Notes: a model not told the origin generated them from the sequence alone. DNA of 64,000 nucleotides from Streptomyces sp. CCM_MD2014 (GCF_000772045.1 NZ_CP009754.1:3410001-3474000), one strand, 5' to 3'. Numbered from the stretch's first letter, positions 26,646 to 38,032 are shown. Translations and numbers: made by a program.

Positions 26646-27382
26646 CCGGGGCGGACGGCGCCGAGCGGTTCCGTGCGCTGCACCACGGGCGGGCCGCGGA
26701 CGACCCCCTGGTGCTGCCCGGCCCCTGGGACGCGGCGAGCGCCCGGGTGTTCGCGGCGGCCGGCTTCCCGGCGCTCGCGACGCCGAGCGCCGGGGTGGCG
26801 GCCTCGCTCGGGTACGAGGACGGGGCGACCCCGGCCGACGAGATGTTCGCTGCGGTCGCCCGGATCGTGCGCGCCGTGGACGTCCCCGTGTCGGCGGATG
26901 TCGAGGGCGGGTACGGGCTGGCGCCGGAGGAGCTGGTGGAACGCCTCCTCGAGGCGGGCGCCGTCGGCTGCAACCTGGAGGACTCCACCCGCGCGGGGCT
27001 CAGGGACCCGGCGGAGCACGCCGAGTGGCTGGCCGGGGTGCGGGAGGCGGCCGGCGGCCGGCTGTTCCTGAACGCCCGGATCGACACCTTCATCCGGGGC
27101 GTCGACGCTCCGGAGGCGGCGATCGAGCGGGCGGCGGCGTACGTCGCCGCGGGCGCGGACTGCGTGTACCCGATCGCCGCCCCCGTCGCCGTACTGCCGC
27201 GGCTGCGGGCCGGGATCCGGGGGCCGATGAACGTGCTGGCGCGTCCCGGCCAGGGCCCCTCGCCCGCCGAACTCGGCGGACTCGGGGCCACCCGGATCAC
27301 GTTCGGCCCGGGCCTCCAGCGGCAGGCCGAGCAGGCGGTGCGGGAGCACGCGGACCGGCTCGCCGGCCGGCCGCCGGGGTGA
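26642..27382 (+). CDS. Isocitrate lyase/PEP mutase superfamily enzyme
   Basis: The 246-aa protein fits the PEP mutase/isocitrate lyase-like family (small form): VLPGPWDAASARVFAAAGFPALATPSAGVAASLGYEDG, then VPVSADVEGGYG with the metal-binding Asp region, CNLEDSTR, and LFLNARIDTF. The isocitrate lyase KKCGH signature is absent, so a C-C or P-C bond lyase or hydrolase acting on a small 2-oxo acid is likelier. The GTG at 26642 overlaps the upstream stop by GTGA; a GTG 3 nt earlier is possible. Third gene of the MocR-linked operon. It converges on the betaine-binding protein gene. Confidence 0.82.
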   Translation: MTGADGAERFRALHHGRAADDPLVLPGPWDAASARVFAAAGFPALATPSAGVAASLGYEDGATPADEMFAAVARIVRAVDVPVSADVEGGYGLAPEELVERLLEAGAVGCNLEDSTRAGLRDPAEHAEWLAGVREAAGGRLFLNARIDTFIRGVDAPEAAIERAAAYVAAGADCVYPIAAPVAVLPRLRAGIRGPMNVLARPGQGPSPAELGGLGATRITFGPGLQRQAEQAVREHADRLAGRPPG

Positions 27383-27385
27383 TGC

Positions 27386-28342
27386 TCAGGGGAGCCATTT
27401 CTTCCAGACGGACTTGTGGCTCTCCACCCACTTCTCCGCCGCGACCTGGGGCCGCATCTTCTTCTCGGCGATCATCAGGGAGACCTCGTTCTGGTCCTCG
27501 GTCGTCCACGTGAAGTTCTTCAGGAACTCGGCCGCGTCGCCGCCGTTCTTCGCGAAGTCGGCGTTGAGGTACTTCTGCAGCGGGGTGACCGGGTAGGCGC
27601 AGTCGACCTCGGCCGGGTCGGCGTCGCAGCCCTCCTCGTACGGCGGCAGCTTCACCTCGGTCATCGGCACCTTCTCCATCAGCCACTGGGGGGTGTACCA
27701 GTAGCTCAGGAAGGGCTTCTTCTCCTTGGCGAACTGCTGCATCTGGGTGATCTGCGCGGCCTCGGAGCCGGCGAAGACGACCTGGTAGTCCAGGTTCAGG
27801 TTCTTCACCAGGGCCTTGTCGTTGGTGACGTAGGACGGGGAGCCGTCCAGGAGCTGGCCCTTGCCGCCGCTCTCCGCGGTGCGCAGCAGGTCGGCGTACT
27901 TGTTGAGGTTCTTCCAGTCGGTGACGTCCGGGTGCTTCTTCGCGAAGTACGTCGGGACGAACCAGCCGATGTGCCCGGTGACGCCGAGGCCGCCGCCGGC
28001 GGCGATGGTCTTCTTGTCCTCGACGTAGCGCTGTTCCTGCTCGGGGTGGCCCCAGTCCTCCAGGATCGCGTCCACCCGGCCCTGGCTGAGCGCGTCCCAG
28101 GCGGGGACCTCGTCGACCTGGACGGTGTCGACGCGGTAGCCCAGCTCGTGCTCCAGCAGGTACTGGGCGACGGCCACGTTGGCCTGGGCGCCGACCCAGG
28201 ACTGCACGGACAGGGTGACCGTCCTGGCGCCCTGGGCGTTGGCGAACGGGGACGCCTGCTTGGTCATGTCGGCGGCGCCGCAGCCGGTGAGCAGGGTCAG
28301 AGCGGCGGCCGAGGCCACGGCGGTGGTGACGCGTACACGCAT
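27386..28342 (-). CDS. Glycine betaine/proline ABC transporter substrate-binding lipoprotein
   Basis: The 318-aa protein has a signal peptide with lipobox (LLTGC), then an OpuAC/ProX-type domain: SVQSWVGAQANVAVAQYLLEHELGYRV, ILEDWGHPEQEQRY, GHIGWFVPTYFAKKHPDV and SYWYTPQWLMEK. The Trp and Tyr residues in these segments are the likely aromatic cage for the quaternary ammonium group. It is the last gene of the five-gene choline/betaine operon and starts 1 nt after the permease stop. It captures betaine or choline outside the membrane. Confidence 0.9.
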   Translation of the reverse strand: MRVRVTTAVASAAALTLLTGCGAADMTKQASPFANAQGARTVTLSVQSWVGAQANVAVAQYLLEHELGYRVDTVQVDEVPAWDALSQGRVDAILEDWGHPEQEQRYVEDKKTIAAGGGLGVTGHIGWFVPTYFAKKHPDVTDWKNLNKYADLLRTAESGGKGQLLDGSPSYVTNDKALVKNLNLDYQVVFAGSEAAQITQMQQFAKEKKPFLSYWYTPQWLMEKVPMTEVKLPPYEEGCDADPAEVDCAYPVTPLQKYLNADFAKNGGDAAEFLKNFTWTTEDQNEVSLMIAEKKMRPQVAAEKWVESHKSVWKKWLP

Positions 28343-28343
28343 C

Positions 28344-30293
28344 TCAGGCTCCCTTCTTCGTCGTACGGCGTTGGGTGGGCTGGGTGACCCGGTCGAGCAT
28401 CAGGCCGAGGCAGACGATCGCGGCGCCCGCGACCAGGCCGGTCGCCAGGTCGCCCTGGGCGAGGCCGAAGACGACCTGGTAGCCGAGGGCGCCACCGCCG
28501 ACCAGACCTCCGATGATGACGACGGCGAGGACCAGGACGACGCCCTGGTTGACGGCGAGCAGCAGGGCCGGGCGGGCCAGCGGAAGCTGGACCTGGCGAA
28601 GCTGCTGGCCGCTGGTCGCACCGAGCGAGCGGGCCGACTCCATGGCGGCCGGGTCGACCTGGCGCAGCCCCTGGGCGGTGATGCGGACGACGGCAGGGAG
28701 GGCGTAGACGACCGCGGCGGCCACGGCGGGCGCGCGGCCCACGCCGAACAGGGCGACGACCGGGATCAGGTACACGAACTGCGGCATCGTCTGGAAGACG
28801 TCGAGCACGGGCCGCAGCAGGCGCTCGAAGCGGTCGCTGCGGGCGGCGGCGACACCGGTGGCGAAGCCGATGACCAGGGTCACGGCGACGGCGGCGAGGA
28901 CCTGCGAGAGCGTGTCCAGGGACGGCTTCCACACGCCGAGCACGCCGATCGCGGCCATCGCGAGGACGGCGGTGAGCGCGGTGCGCCAGGTGCCGATCAG
29001 CCAGGCCAGGGCGGCGACGATCAGGAGCACGGACCACCAGGGCAGCCACTGGAGGCCGTCGCGGAGCGGGTTGAGCACCCAGCTGGTGAAGTGCGCGGCC
29101 CAGTCGGCGGTGCCGCCGACGACGGGGACGCCGGAGTACAGGTGGGCGGTCATCCAGTCGACGGCCCGGTTGACGGGCTCGGCGATGTTCAGCTCCCAGC
29201 CGTCGGGCCAGTCGAGGAAGCCCGCAAGGCGTCCGGCGAGCGCGACGGCCGCGGCGACGACGAGCGCGTACAGCCAGGTCACCGGGGACTTCCCGGACTC
29301 GCCGAGGCGCTCCCCGGCCGCGCCGGTGACGCGGTCCAGGACGACGGCGAGCAGCACGATCGGGATGCCGGCCGCGAGGGCCGCGCCGACGTCGACCGAG
29401 GCGAGTGCCTGGTAGACCCGGTCGCCGAGGCCGCCGGCGCCGATGACGGAGGCGATGACGGCCATCGACAGCGCCATCATGATCGTCTGGTTGACGCCGA
29501 GGAGGAGTTCCTTGCGGGCCAGCGGGATGCGGGCGGTCAGCAGGCGCTGGCGGCTCGTGGTGCCGAGGGACTCGACGGCCTCCAGGACCTCCTTGTCCGC
29601 GCCGCGCAGGCCCAGCGAGGTGAGCCGGGCCATGGGCGGGGCGGCGTAGACGACGGTGGCCAGGACGGCGGCGGGGACGCCGATGCCGAAGACCAGGACG
29701 ACGGGGAGGAGGTAGGCGAAGGCGGGCAGCACCTGCATGGTGTCCAGCACGGGGCGCAGGACGCGGTCCATCCGGTCGGAGAGACCGGCGGCCAGGCCCA
29801 GCAGGGCGCCGACCGCGACGGACGCGAGGACGGCCACCACCATGAGGGCGAGGGTCTGCATCGTCGGCACCCACATGCCGAGCAGGCCGCAGGCCAGGAA
29901 CGCGGCGGCGGTGCCCGCCGCGAGCTTCACGCCGGCCACCCGCCAGGCGACCAGGGCGCCGATCGCGGTGACCCCGGCCCAGCCGACGGCGAGGAGGGCG
30001 AGGTACACGGCGCGTACGGCGATGACGACGATGTTGCTGACGTGGCCGAAGAAGTAGAGGAACAGGGGGTGGCTGTCCCGGTTGTCGATGATCCAGTCGC
30101 TGGCCTTGCCGAGGGGTTCGGAGACGTCGACGGTCAGCGCGCTCGGCCAGGTGGTGCCGGGCCACTGCGTGACGGCTATGGGGATGAGGATCGCGGCCAG
30201 CGCCGCCAGGGTGAGCAGCTTGCGGGTCGCGGGATGGGTGAGGATGCCTGGCGGGGCGGCCTTCCGCGACGTCGGTGCGGTGATCGTTGCCAT
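28344..30293 (-). CDS. Betaine ABC transporter permease, two fused permease domains
   Basis: The 649-aa protein is a head-to-tail duplication of the ProW/OpuAB permease. The first binding-protein-dependent domain is at about residues 145-335 (VRPVLDTMQVLPAFAYLLP type, EAVESLGTTSRQRLLTARIPLARKELLLGVNQ); the second at about 455-635 (RPVLDVFQTMPQFVYLIPVVALFGVG, ESARSLGATSGQQLRQVQLPLARPALLLAVNQG). Each has the EAA-type loop that contacts the ATPase. Usual ProW proteins have one domain and work as dimers; here both halves are in one chain. Start ATG overlaps the ATPase stop by 1 nt (TAATG). Confidence 0.92.
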   Translation of the reverse strand: MATITAPTSRKAAPPGILTHPATRKLLTLAALAAILIPIAVTQWPGTTWPSALTVDVSEPLGKASDWIIDNRDSHPLFLYFFGHVSNIVVIAVRAVYLALLAVGWAGVTAIGALVAWRVAGVKLAAGTAAAFLACGLLGMWVPTMQTLALMVVAVLASVAVGALLGLAAGLSDRMDRVLRPVLDTMQVLPAFAYLLPVVLVFGIGVPAAVLATVVYAAPPMARLTSLGLRGADKEVLEAVESLGTTSRQRLLTARIPLARKELLLGVNQTIMMALSMAVIASVIGAGGLGDRVYQALASVDVGAALAAGIPIVLLAVVLDRVTGAAGERLGESGKSPVTWLYALVVAAAVALAGRLAGFLDWPDGWELNIAEPVNRAVDWMTAHLYSGVPVVGGTADWAAHFTSWVLNPLRDGLQWLPWWSVLLIVAALAWLIGTWRTALTAVLAMAAIGVLGVWKPSLDTLSQVLAAVAVTLVIGFATGVAAARSDRFERLLRPVLDVFQTMPQFVYLIPVVALFGVGRAPAVAAAVVYALPAVVRITAQGLRQVDPAAMESARSLGATSGQQLRQVQLPLARPALLLAVNQGVVLVLAVVIIGGLVGGGALGYQVVFGLAQGDLATGLVAGAAIVCLGLMLDRVTQPTQRRTTKKGA

Positions 30294-31483
30294 TACGCCG
30301 GCTCCTCGGTGGTGGGCTCGGCGGGGGCGGGCGGCTCACGGTGCTGGGCCGGTGCCGCTTTCTGTGGGACGGGAGCCGCCCCGGCGGCACGACTGCCCGC
30401 AGCCGGGTCTGTACCTGCCACCACCGAAAGGAGGTCGGACGCGTCGACCACGCCCAGGCAGCGGCCGTCGGTCATCACTCGGGCCGGGGAGCCCGCCCTC
30501 GCCACCGCCTCGATGGCCTCCGAGACCGTGGCCTCGGGTCGGATCGCCGGCCCCGTGCCCGCCTCGTCGGCGGAGCTGGCGGGGCGCATCGCCGTGCGGA
30601 CGGTGAGGACCTGTTCGCGCGGGACGTCGCGGACGAACTCGCGGACGTAGTCGTCGGCGGGCGAGCCGACGATCTCCTCCGGCGTGCCGAGCTGCACCAC
30701 GCGGCCGTCGCGCATCAGGGCGATGCGGTCGCCGAGCTTGAGGGCTTCCTGGAGGTCGTGGGTGATGAAGACCATCGTGCGGCCCTCCTCGCGGTGCAGC
30801 CGGACGACCTCCTCCTGCATGTCCCGCCGGATCAGCGGGTCGAGCGCGCTGAACGGCTCGTCGAAGAGCAGCACCTCGGGGTCGACGGCGAGGGCGCGGG
30901 CGAGGCCGACGCGCTGGCGCTGGCCGCCGGAGAGCTGGCCGGGGCGGCGGTGTTCGAGGCCCTCCAGGCCGACCTTGGCGACGACGGCGGCGGCGCGTTC
31001 CCGGCGCTCGGCCCGGCCCATGCCCTGGACCTCGAGGCCGTAGGCGACGTTGTCCAGGACCGTGCGGTGCGGAAGCAGGCCGAAGTGCTGGAAGACCATG
31101 GCGGCGCGGTGGCGGCGCAGTTCGCGCAGCCGGGACTTGTCCATGGCGCGGACGTCCTCGCCGTCGATGGCGATGGACCCGGCGGTCGGCTCGATGAGGC
31201 GGGTCAGACAGCGTACGAGGGTGGACTTGCCGGAGCCGGACAGGCCCATGACGACGAAGACCTCGCCCCTGCGCACGTCGAAGGAGACGTCCGCGACGGC
31301 GGCGGTGCAGCCGGTGCGGGAGCGCAGCTCGGCCGGGGTCAGGGCGGTGAGGCCGGGGTCGGCGGGGATCCGGGCGGCCTTGGGGCCGAAGACCTTCCAC
31401 AGGCCGTCGACGGAGAAGACCGGGGGTCGCTCGGCCACGGTGTCGGTGGCGGCGGCGGTGGTGCCCTTGGCGGTCGTGCTCAT
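30293..31483 (-). CDS. Glycine betaine ABC transporter ATP-binding protein with CBS domain
   Basis: The 396-aa protein has Walker [10 protein letters not shown], the Q-loop [13 protein letters not shown], signature [15 protein letters not shown], Walker [15 protein letters not shown] and the H-loop ITHDLQEA. An N-terminal extension of about 60 residues precedes the domain, as in ProV/OpuAA. A single CBS-like segment (about residues 300-360, [31 protein letters not shown]) probably senses ionic strength, as in OpuA. A Pro/Ala-rich tail ends the protein. It overlaps the GMC stop by 4 nt. Confidence 0.92.
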   Translation of the reverse strand: MSTTAKGTTAAATDTVAERPPVFSVDGLWKVFGPKAARIPADPGLTALTPAELRSRTGCTAAVADVSFDVRRGEVFVVMGLSGSGKSTLVRCLTRLIEPTAGSIAIDGEDVRAMDKSRLRELRRHRAAMVFQHFGLLPHRTVLDNVAYGLEVQGMGRAERRERAAAVVAKVGLEGLEHRRPGQLSGGQRQRVGLARALAVDPEVLLFDEPFSALDPLIRRDMQEEVVRLHREEGRTMVFITHDLQEALKLGDRIALMRDGRVVQLGTPEEIVGSPADDYVREFVRDVPREQVLTVRTAMRPASSADEAGTGPAIRPEATVSEAIEAVARAGSPARVMTDGRCLGVVDASDLLSVVAGTDPAAGSRAAGAAPVPQKAAPAQHREPPAPAEPTTEEPA

Positions 31484-33012
31484 CGGGCGTCACCGCCGAT
31501 CAGCTCGACGGCGCGCTCGCCGACCATGAGGACGCCGATCATCGGGTTGACGGCGGGCATGGTCGGGAAGACGGAGGCGTCGGCGATGCGGATGCCCTGC
31601 AGGCCGCGGATGCGCAGTTCGGGGTCGACGACGGCGCTCTCGTCGGTGGCGGCGCCCATCTTGCAGGTGCCCGCCGGGTGGTAGACGGTGTGGGCGACCT
31701 TGCGGGCGTACTCGCTCAGCTCCTCGTCGCCGGTGACGTCCGGGCCGGGGCAGACCTCGCGCTTGAGCCAGCCGGCCAGCGGCTCGGACTCGGCGATCTG
31801 ACGGGCGATCCTGATGCCGTCGACGAGGGTGCGGCCGTCGTAGTCGTCCTCGTCGGTGAAGTAGCGGAAGTCCAGGGCGGGCTTGACGGACGGGTCGGCG
31901 CTGGTGAGGTAGAGGCGGCCGCGGGACTTGGGCTTGGGGATGTTCGGGGTCATGGAGACGCCGAACTCGGGGCGCTCGTAGCCCAGTCGCTCCGGATTGT
32001 CCGTGAAGGGGATCTGGTAGAAGTGGAACATCAGGTCCGGGCCCGCGTGTTCGGGGTCGCGGCGCACGAACAGGCCGGCGTCGGAGTCCATCGCGGAGTT
32101 GTCCGGGATGGGGCCGTTGGTCTCCCACACGATCACCGACTCGGGGTGGTCGAGCAGGTTCTCGCCGACGCCGGGCAGGTCGAGCACCACGGGTATGCCG
32201 AGGGCCTCCAGCTGCTCCTTGGGGCCGATGCCGGAGTGCAGCAGCAGGCGCGGGGAGTCGACCGCGCCGGCGCTGAGGACGACCTCGTTACGGGCCTTGA
32301 CCAGGATCTCCTCGCCGTCCTTGGTGCGGACGCGGACGCCCTCGGCGCGGGTGCCGTCGAGTTCGAGCTTGTACGCCCAGGTCTCCAGCATGAGCGTGAG
32401 GTTGGCGCGCTCGTCCATCACGGGGTGAAGGTAGGCCACGGACGCGGAGGAACGCTTGTTGTTCTCCGGGTGGTAGGCGAGGTCGAAGAAGCCGACGCCC
32501 TCGGTGAACGGCTTCTTGTTGAAGCCCTCGATCCGGGGGACCTCCAGCGTCTTCTGCGCGGAGTCGACGAAGTCGCGGGCGATGGCGTTCCGGTCCTTCT
32601 CGTCGACCGGGACGATGTTGTTCTTCAGCCGGGCGAAGTACGCCTCCATCGGCACCGCGCCCCAGCCCTCGGCGCCGGCGGCCTCCCACTCGTCCCAGTC
32701 GGACGGCAGCGGCTTGAAGGCGATGAGGGTGTTGTGCGAGGAGCAGCCGCCCAGGACGCGGGCGCGGCTGTGCCGGATGTGCGAATTGCCGCGCGGCTGC
32801 TCGGTGGTGGGGTAGTCGTAGTCCAGCTCGCCGCCGAGCAGGCCCATCCAGCGGCGCAGGGTCAGCACGTCGTCGCGGCCGACGTCGCTCGGCCCGCCTT
32901 CGATGACGGCGACGGTGACGTCCGGGTTCTCGGTGAGCCGGGAGGCGATCACGGAGCCTGCCGTGCCGCCGCCGACGACGACGTAGTCGTAGACCTGGGT
33001 GGTTTCGGACAT
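31480..33012 (-). CDS. GMC oxidoreductase, choline oxidase/dehydrogenase-like
   Basis: The 510-aa flavoprotein has the GMC N-terminal FAD motif ([17 protein letters not shown]), the signature [16 protein letters not shown] with His93 at the place of the covalent-FAD His of Arthrobacter choline oxidase, and the C-terminal active-site segments [12 protein letters not shown] and [16 protein letters not shown] with catalytic His and Asn. It would oxidise choline to betaine aldehyde. The His in SSHN favours an oxidase-like enzyme over a quinone-linked BetA, but this is inference. It lies between betB and the transporter genes and overlaps the ATPase start (ATGA). Confidence 0.85.
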   Translation of the reverse strand: MSETTQVYDYVVVGGGTAGSVIASRLTENPDVTVAVIEGGPSDVGRDDVLTLRRWMGLLGGELDYDYPTTEQPRGNSHIRHSRARVLGGCSSHNTLIAFKPLPSDWDEWEAAGAEGWGAVPMEAYFARLKNNIVPVDEKDRNAIARDFVDSAQKTLEVPRIEGFNKKPFTEGVGFFDLAYHPENNKRSSASVAYLHPVMDERANLTLMLETWAYKLELDGTRAEGVRVRTKDGEEILVKARNEVVLSAGAVDSPRLLLHSGIGPKEQLEALGIPVVLDLPGVGENLLDHPESVIVWETNGPIPDNSAMDSDAGLFVRRDPEHAGPDLMFHFYQIPFTDNPERLGYERPEFGVSMTPNIPKPKSRGRLYLTSADPSVKPALDFRYFTDEDDYDGRTLVDGIRIARQIAESEPLAGWLKREVCPGPDVTGDEELSEYARKVAHTVYHPAGTCKMGAATDESAVVDPELRIRGLQGIRIADASVFPTMPAVNPMIGVLMVGERAVELIGGDAR

Positions 33013-33072
33013 GGGGGTACTCCAGAAGGGGCTGGGGACGGGATGCGACGGGTGTGAACGGATGCGGGAGGG

Positions 33073-34602
33073 TCAGCCTGAGAACCAGCGGACGGGCTTC
33101 GGCGCGAGGTTCTGGTAGACGTGCTTGCTCTCGCGGTACTCGGCGAGGCCCGCGGGGCCGAGTTCGCGGCCGACGCCGCTCTTGCCGAAGCCGCCCCACT
33201 CCGCCTGCGGGAGGTAGGGGTGGAAGTCGTTGATCCACACGGTGCCGTGCCGCAGCCGGCCCGCGACCCGGCGGGCCCGTCCCGCGTCGGCGGTCCAGAC
33301 GGCACCGGCCAGACCGTACTCGGTGTCGTTGGCGAGGGCTACGGCCTCGTCCTCGGTACGGAAGGTCTCGACGGTGAGGACCGGCCCGAAGACCTCCTCC
33401 CGCACCACCCGCATCTCGCGGTGACAGTGGTCGAGGACGGTCGGCTCGTAGAAGTAGCCGGACTCGGGCCGCTGGGGCGACGGCTCGGGGCGCTTGCCGC
33501 CGCAGCGGAGTTCGGCGCCCTCGGCGAGCGCCGAGGCGACGTAGTCCTCGGTCTTGGCGCGCTGCTGCTCGGAGACGAGCGGGCCGCACTCGACGCCGTC
33601 CTCGGTGCCGCGGCCGAGGCGGATCTTCTGGGCGCGACGGGCCAGTTCGGCGACGAAGCGTTCGCGGACCGACTCCTCGACGATGAGGCGGCCGCCCGCG
33701 GAGCAGACCTGGCCGCTGTGGATGAAGGCGGCGTTGAGGGCCTGGTCGACGGCGGTGTCGAAGCCCTCCTCGGTCTCGCAGGCGTCGGCGAAGACGACGT
33801 TGGGGTTCTTGCCGCCGAGTTCGAGGGCGACCTTCTTGACGGTGACGGCGGCGGCCCGGGCGACCTTGGTGCCGCTGACCAGGCCGCCGGTGAAGGAGAC
33901 CAGGTCGACGTCGGGGTGCTCGGCGAGGCGGGCGCCGACGGTGTGGCCGGGGCCGGTGACGATGTTGGCTACGCCGGTGGGGAGGCCGGCCTCGACGAGC
34001 AGGTCGATCAGGGCGACGGTCGTCATCGGCGTGATCTCGCTGGGCTTGATCACGAAGGTGTTGCCGGCGGCGAGCGCCGGGGCGATCTTCCAGCTGGCCT
34101 GGAGGAGCGGGTAGTTCCAGGGCGTGATCATCGCGCAGACGCCGACCGGCTCGTGCACGACGACGCTGTGGATGTCGGGCGAGCCCGCGTCGACGACCCG
34201 GCCCGGGGCCTCACCGGCGACGAGGTCGGCGAAGTAGCGGAAGGCGTCGGCGACGCAGTCGATGTCGACGCGGCCCTCCTCGACGGTCTTGCCCGCGTCG
34301 CGGCTCTCCAGCAGACCGAGCTTCTCGCGGTCGCGCACGAGCAGGTCGGCGACGCGGCGCAGCAGGGCGGCGCGCTCGGTGACCGGCGTGTGCGGCCAGT
34401 CCCCCGCGTCGAAGGCGCGGCGGGCGGCGGCCACCGCGAGGTCGGTGTCCTTCTCGTCGCCCTCCGCGACCACGGCGAACGGCAGGGCGTCCGCGGGGTC
34501 GAGGATCTCGCGCGTGGCGCCGGAGGACGCCGCGAGCCACTCGCCTCCCGCGTGAATGGTCCGGTGCGCCTGCTCCGCCGGGGTGTGCGTGCTGTTCGCC
34601 AT
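33073..34602 (-). CDS. betB: Betaine aldehyde dehydrogenase
   Basis: The 509-aa NAD(P)-dependent aldehyde dehydrogenase oxidises betaine aldehyde to glycine betaine. Family marks: TPWNYPLLQASWKIAPALAAGNTFVIKPSE (catalytic Asn and cofactor site), SFTGG, VALELGGKNPNVVF (general base Glu) and the HSGQVCSAGGRL segment with the catalytic Cys near residue 300. It is first in the operon betB-GMC-ABC transporter, 60 bp before the GMC gene. The substrate follows from context. The gap upstream carries the palindrome GCCGAATCGGC at 34699-34709, a possible regulator site. Confidence 0.9.
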   Translation of the reverse strand: MANSTHTPAEQAHRTIHAGGEWLAASSGATREILDPADALPFAVVAEGDEKDTDLAVAAARRAFDAGDWPHTPVTERAALLRRVADLLVRDREKLGLLESRDAGKTVEEGRVDIDCVADAFRYFADLVAGEAPGRVVDAGSPDIHSVVVHEPVGVCAMITPWNYPLLQASWKIAPALAAGNTFVIKPSEITPMTTVALIDLLVEAGLPTGVANIVTGPGHTVGARLAEHPDVDLVSFTGGLVSGTKVARAAAVTVKKVALELGGKNPNVVFADACETEEGFDTAVDQALNAAFIHSGQVCSAGGRLIVEESVRERFVAELARRAQKIRLGRGTEDGVECGPLVSEQQRAKTEDYVASALAEGAELRCGGKRPEPSPQRPESGYFYEPTVLDHCHREMRVVREEVFGPVLTVETFRTEDEAVALANDTEYGLAGAVWTADAGRARRVAGRLRHGTVWINDFHPYLPQAEWGGFGKSGVGRELGPAGLAEYRESKHVYQNLAPKPVRWFSG

Positions 34603-34778
34603 GGTCGGTGTTGCCTTCCGTTCCTGATCGATCCCCCTGCGTCACCCACGTGCCGCTCTCGGGGACCGGGAGCCCCTGCCCCGCGGCCCCGTTTGCATGC
34701 CGAATCGGCGGCCGAAAGTGCGGCGCATCACGAAGGAAAGGGACGGAACGGGATGTCATGGGCGTCCGGAAACGGGCG
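34603..34778 (-). promoter_or_regulatory. betB operon leader and promoter region
   Basis: The region between the mdh terminator and betB contains GCCGAATCGGC (34699-34709), a perfect 11-bp dyad around a central A, and on the minus strand TTCGGC occurs twice 12 bp apart in this stretch. These could be operator half-sites for a choline- or osmotically controlled regulator. No -10 was assigned with confidence. Confidence 0.3.
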
Positions 34779-34814
34779 CGGGCCCCGTCCCGGTCTGAAC
34801 CGGAGCGGGGCCCG
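34779..34814 (-). terminator. Hairpin terminator after mdh
   Basis: CGGGCCCCG (34779-34787) pairs with CGGGGCCCG (34806-34814), with an inner CCGGT/ACCGG stem. It lies 18 nt past the mdh stop, between mdh and the betB promoter region. Confidence 0.75.
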
Positions 34815-34832
34815 TGCGGGCGCGGAGGCGAC

Positions 34833-36303
<1,471 letters not shown>

Positions 36304-37635
36304 CTACTTCGTGCAGCCCTGCGTGCCCGACGCCAGCGTCGCGCAGGCGGTGGCGTCGGCCGCGGAGTCCACGGCGACCATCGGGGTGTACGCGACGGTG
36401 TCCCCGGCGTTGCCGACCGTCGCCCGCTGCTCGTTCGCACCGCCGGCGTTCACCCGGATCTCGTCGCCCTGCGCGGCCTGGGTGACACGGGCCCACGCGG
36501 CGCCGCACACCTTGCTGTACCGCACCTCGACGGAGGCCGTGCCGACGACGGCGGTCGCGCCGGTGGTCACCAGGTCGCCGCCGCAGCCCATGACCTCCGG
36601 GTCCTTGCCGGTGCAGGCGTCGCCGCCGCACTTCACGCCCGGCGGCAGCTTCGGTTCGCTGCGCACGGTGGGCGACGGGGAGGGCTTGGTGCCCTCGTTC
36701 TTCTTGTCGCCGCCGTCGTTCAGGAGGAAGAAGGCGCCCGCGATCACGACGAGCACGCCGACGACGCCCGCGACGAGCGTCGTCATCCGCTTGTTGCCGC
36801 CGCCCGGGGGCCGGCCGGACGAACGGGGGCTGCCGCCGCGCGGAGGCTCGCCGTAGGTGCCCGACGGGCCGGTGCCCGGGGGGCCGGCGACCGGGCCGAG
36901 CACGCTGGTCTCGTCGGGCCCGGCCGGCCTCGCCGCCGCTCCGGTACCGGTCCGGTGCCGGGCCGTGCGATCGCCGGTCGGCGCGGGCCCCCGGTATCCG
37001 GCGAGCCCCCACGAGTTGCCCTCGGTCGCTCCGCCGGTGGACGGGGCGGGGGCGCCGGGGCCACCGCCGCCCCGGACCGCGCCGAGGACCGAGTCGGGGC
37101 TGTCGGCGGCGGTCGGCTGTGCCGGCACCGTCGGCGGCAGCGTGGGCGACACCCCGGCGGGACCGGCGATCCCGGAGGCGGCCGGGGCTCCACCGCCGTG
37201 GCGGCCGGTCCGGCTTCCCCTGCCGGCCGTGCCGCCGCTCCGGTCGCCGCCGCCCGCCTTGGCCGCGGAGTTGCCGGACTTGGCCGCGGGCGTGCCGAGT
37301 TCGCCGAGCGCGGCACGCGCCTGGGAGATCCGGATGGCCTCCATGGTCATGTCGTGGCGCATCTCCGAGCGGCTCCAGGCACGCTCGGCCAGCTCCCACA
37401 TGGTGGTCAGGTGGACCGGATTGGTCCGCGTCACCTCGGCCAGCGCCACGATGGCACCCTTGGGCGCCAGCAGGCGGCCGTTCAGATAGCGCTCCCAGGA
37501 CGTCTTGCTGTAGCCCGTGGCGTCGGCCACCGAGGCGACGCTCAGCTCGCTGCGGTCCACGAGCCGACGCAACTGGCTGGTGAACTCCCTGATCTGCGGA
37601 TCGAGTTCATCCGGCAAGGCCTTCCAACGAGGCAC
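36304..37635 (-). CDS. Membrane-anchored XRE-type HTH protein with extracellular DUF2690 domain
   Basis: The 443-aa protein starts with a helix-turn-helix (about residues 15-65: LRRLVDRSELSVASVADATGYSKTSWERYLNGRLL), then a long Gly/Pro/Ala-rich disordered linker (about 110-275), one membrane helix (TLVAGVVGVLVVIAGAFFLLN) and an extracellular Cys-containing DUF2690 domain (GVKCGGDACTGKDPEVMGCGGDLVTT to the C-terminus). The design suggests an outside signal relayed to a DNA-binding domain or a membrane-held regulator. The family is common in Streptomyces; function is unknown. ATG start. Confidence 0.85.
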   Translation of the reverse strand: MPRWKALPDELDPQIREFTSQLRRLVDRSELSVASVADATGYSKTSWERYLNGRLLAPKGAIVALAEVTRTNPVHLTTMWELAERAWSRSEMRHDMTMEAIRISQARAALGELGTPAAKSGNSAAKAGGGDRSGGTAGRGSRTGRHGGGAPAASGIAGPAGVSPTLPPTVPAQPTAADSPDSVLGAVRGGGGPGAPAPSTGGATEGNSWGLAGYRGPAPTGDRTARHRTGTGAAARPAGPDETSVLGPVAGPPGTGPSGTYGEPPRGGSPRSSGRPPGGGNKRMTTLVAGVVGVLVVIAGAFFLLNDGGDKKNEGTKPSPSPTVRSEPKLPPGVKCGGDACTGKDPEVMGCGGDLVTTGATAVVGTASVEVRYSKVCGAAWARVTQAAQGDEIRVNAGGANEQRATVGNAGDTVAYTPMVAVDSAADATACATLASGTQGCTK

Positions 37636-37973
37636 TGCTTCCCCCTCTTCCCCCGGTGACGTGCTGGTCGTTCCCCCGCTGGTTGCCGCGCGCGGAGTCC
37701 TGCGCGCGGCACCTGGTTCTGGCTACCCACAGGGATGCGCCCGGTCAGGATCTCAGTTCCCGGGGTGGGGGCGCACAGGAGCACAGAGGCCGTGAGCGTG
37801 CACAGTCGCACGCCCACCGACCCGTGGTCCAGTGTCCCACCGGCGTCGCCCCGCCCGGTACGGAACCCCGGGAACGAGCCGCGTAGCGGAGTAGCGGAAC
37901 GGTCACTTCCGTGCCACAGCGCCCTGACAGGCGTTGAACAGGGCGTTCCCCGTGCAGGAGGGTTGGTCCCGGC
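37636..37973. other. Gap upstream of the HTH/DUF2690 gene
   Basis: This 338-bp stretch holds the minus-strand promoter region of the HTH gene and nothing that codes convincingly. A TGCGCGCGGAGTCCTGCGCGC region near 37690-37710 can form a small stem. No known motif was recognised. Confidence 0.35.
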
Positions 37974-38011
37974 GACGGCCCGTCCTTCCACGGGGGTGAG
38001 GACGGGCCGTC
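37974..38011 (-). terminator. Hairpin terminator after the DUF3017 gene
   Basis: GACGGCCCGTCCT (37974-37986) pairs perfectly over 13 bp with AGGACGGGCCGTC (37999-38011) around a 12-nt loop, 21 nt beyond the stop of the folD-DUF3017 unit. Confidence 0.82.
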
Positions 38012-38032
38012 GTACGGAGAAGCGCTCCGGCG

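Noticed and set aside
28179..30650. 823-aa plus-strand frame over the permease
   Set aside because: Antisense to a clear ABC permease; residues are the low-complexity Gly/Asp/Val/Arg mix expected from reverse reading of GC-rich DNA.
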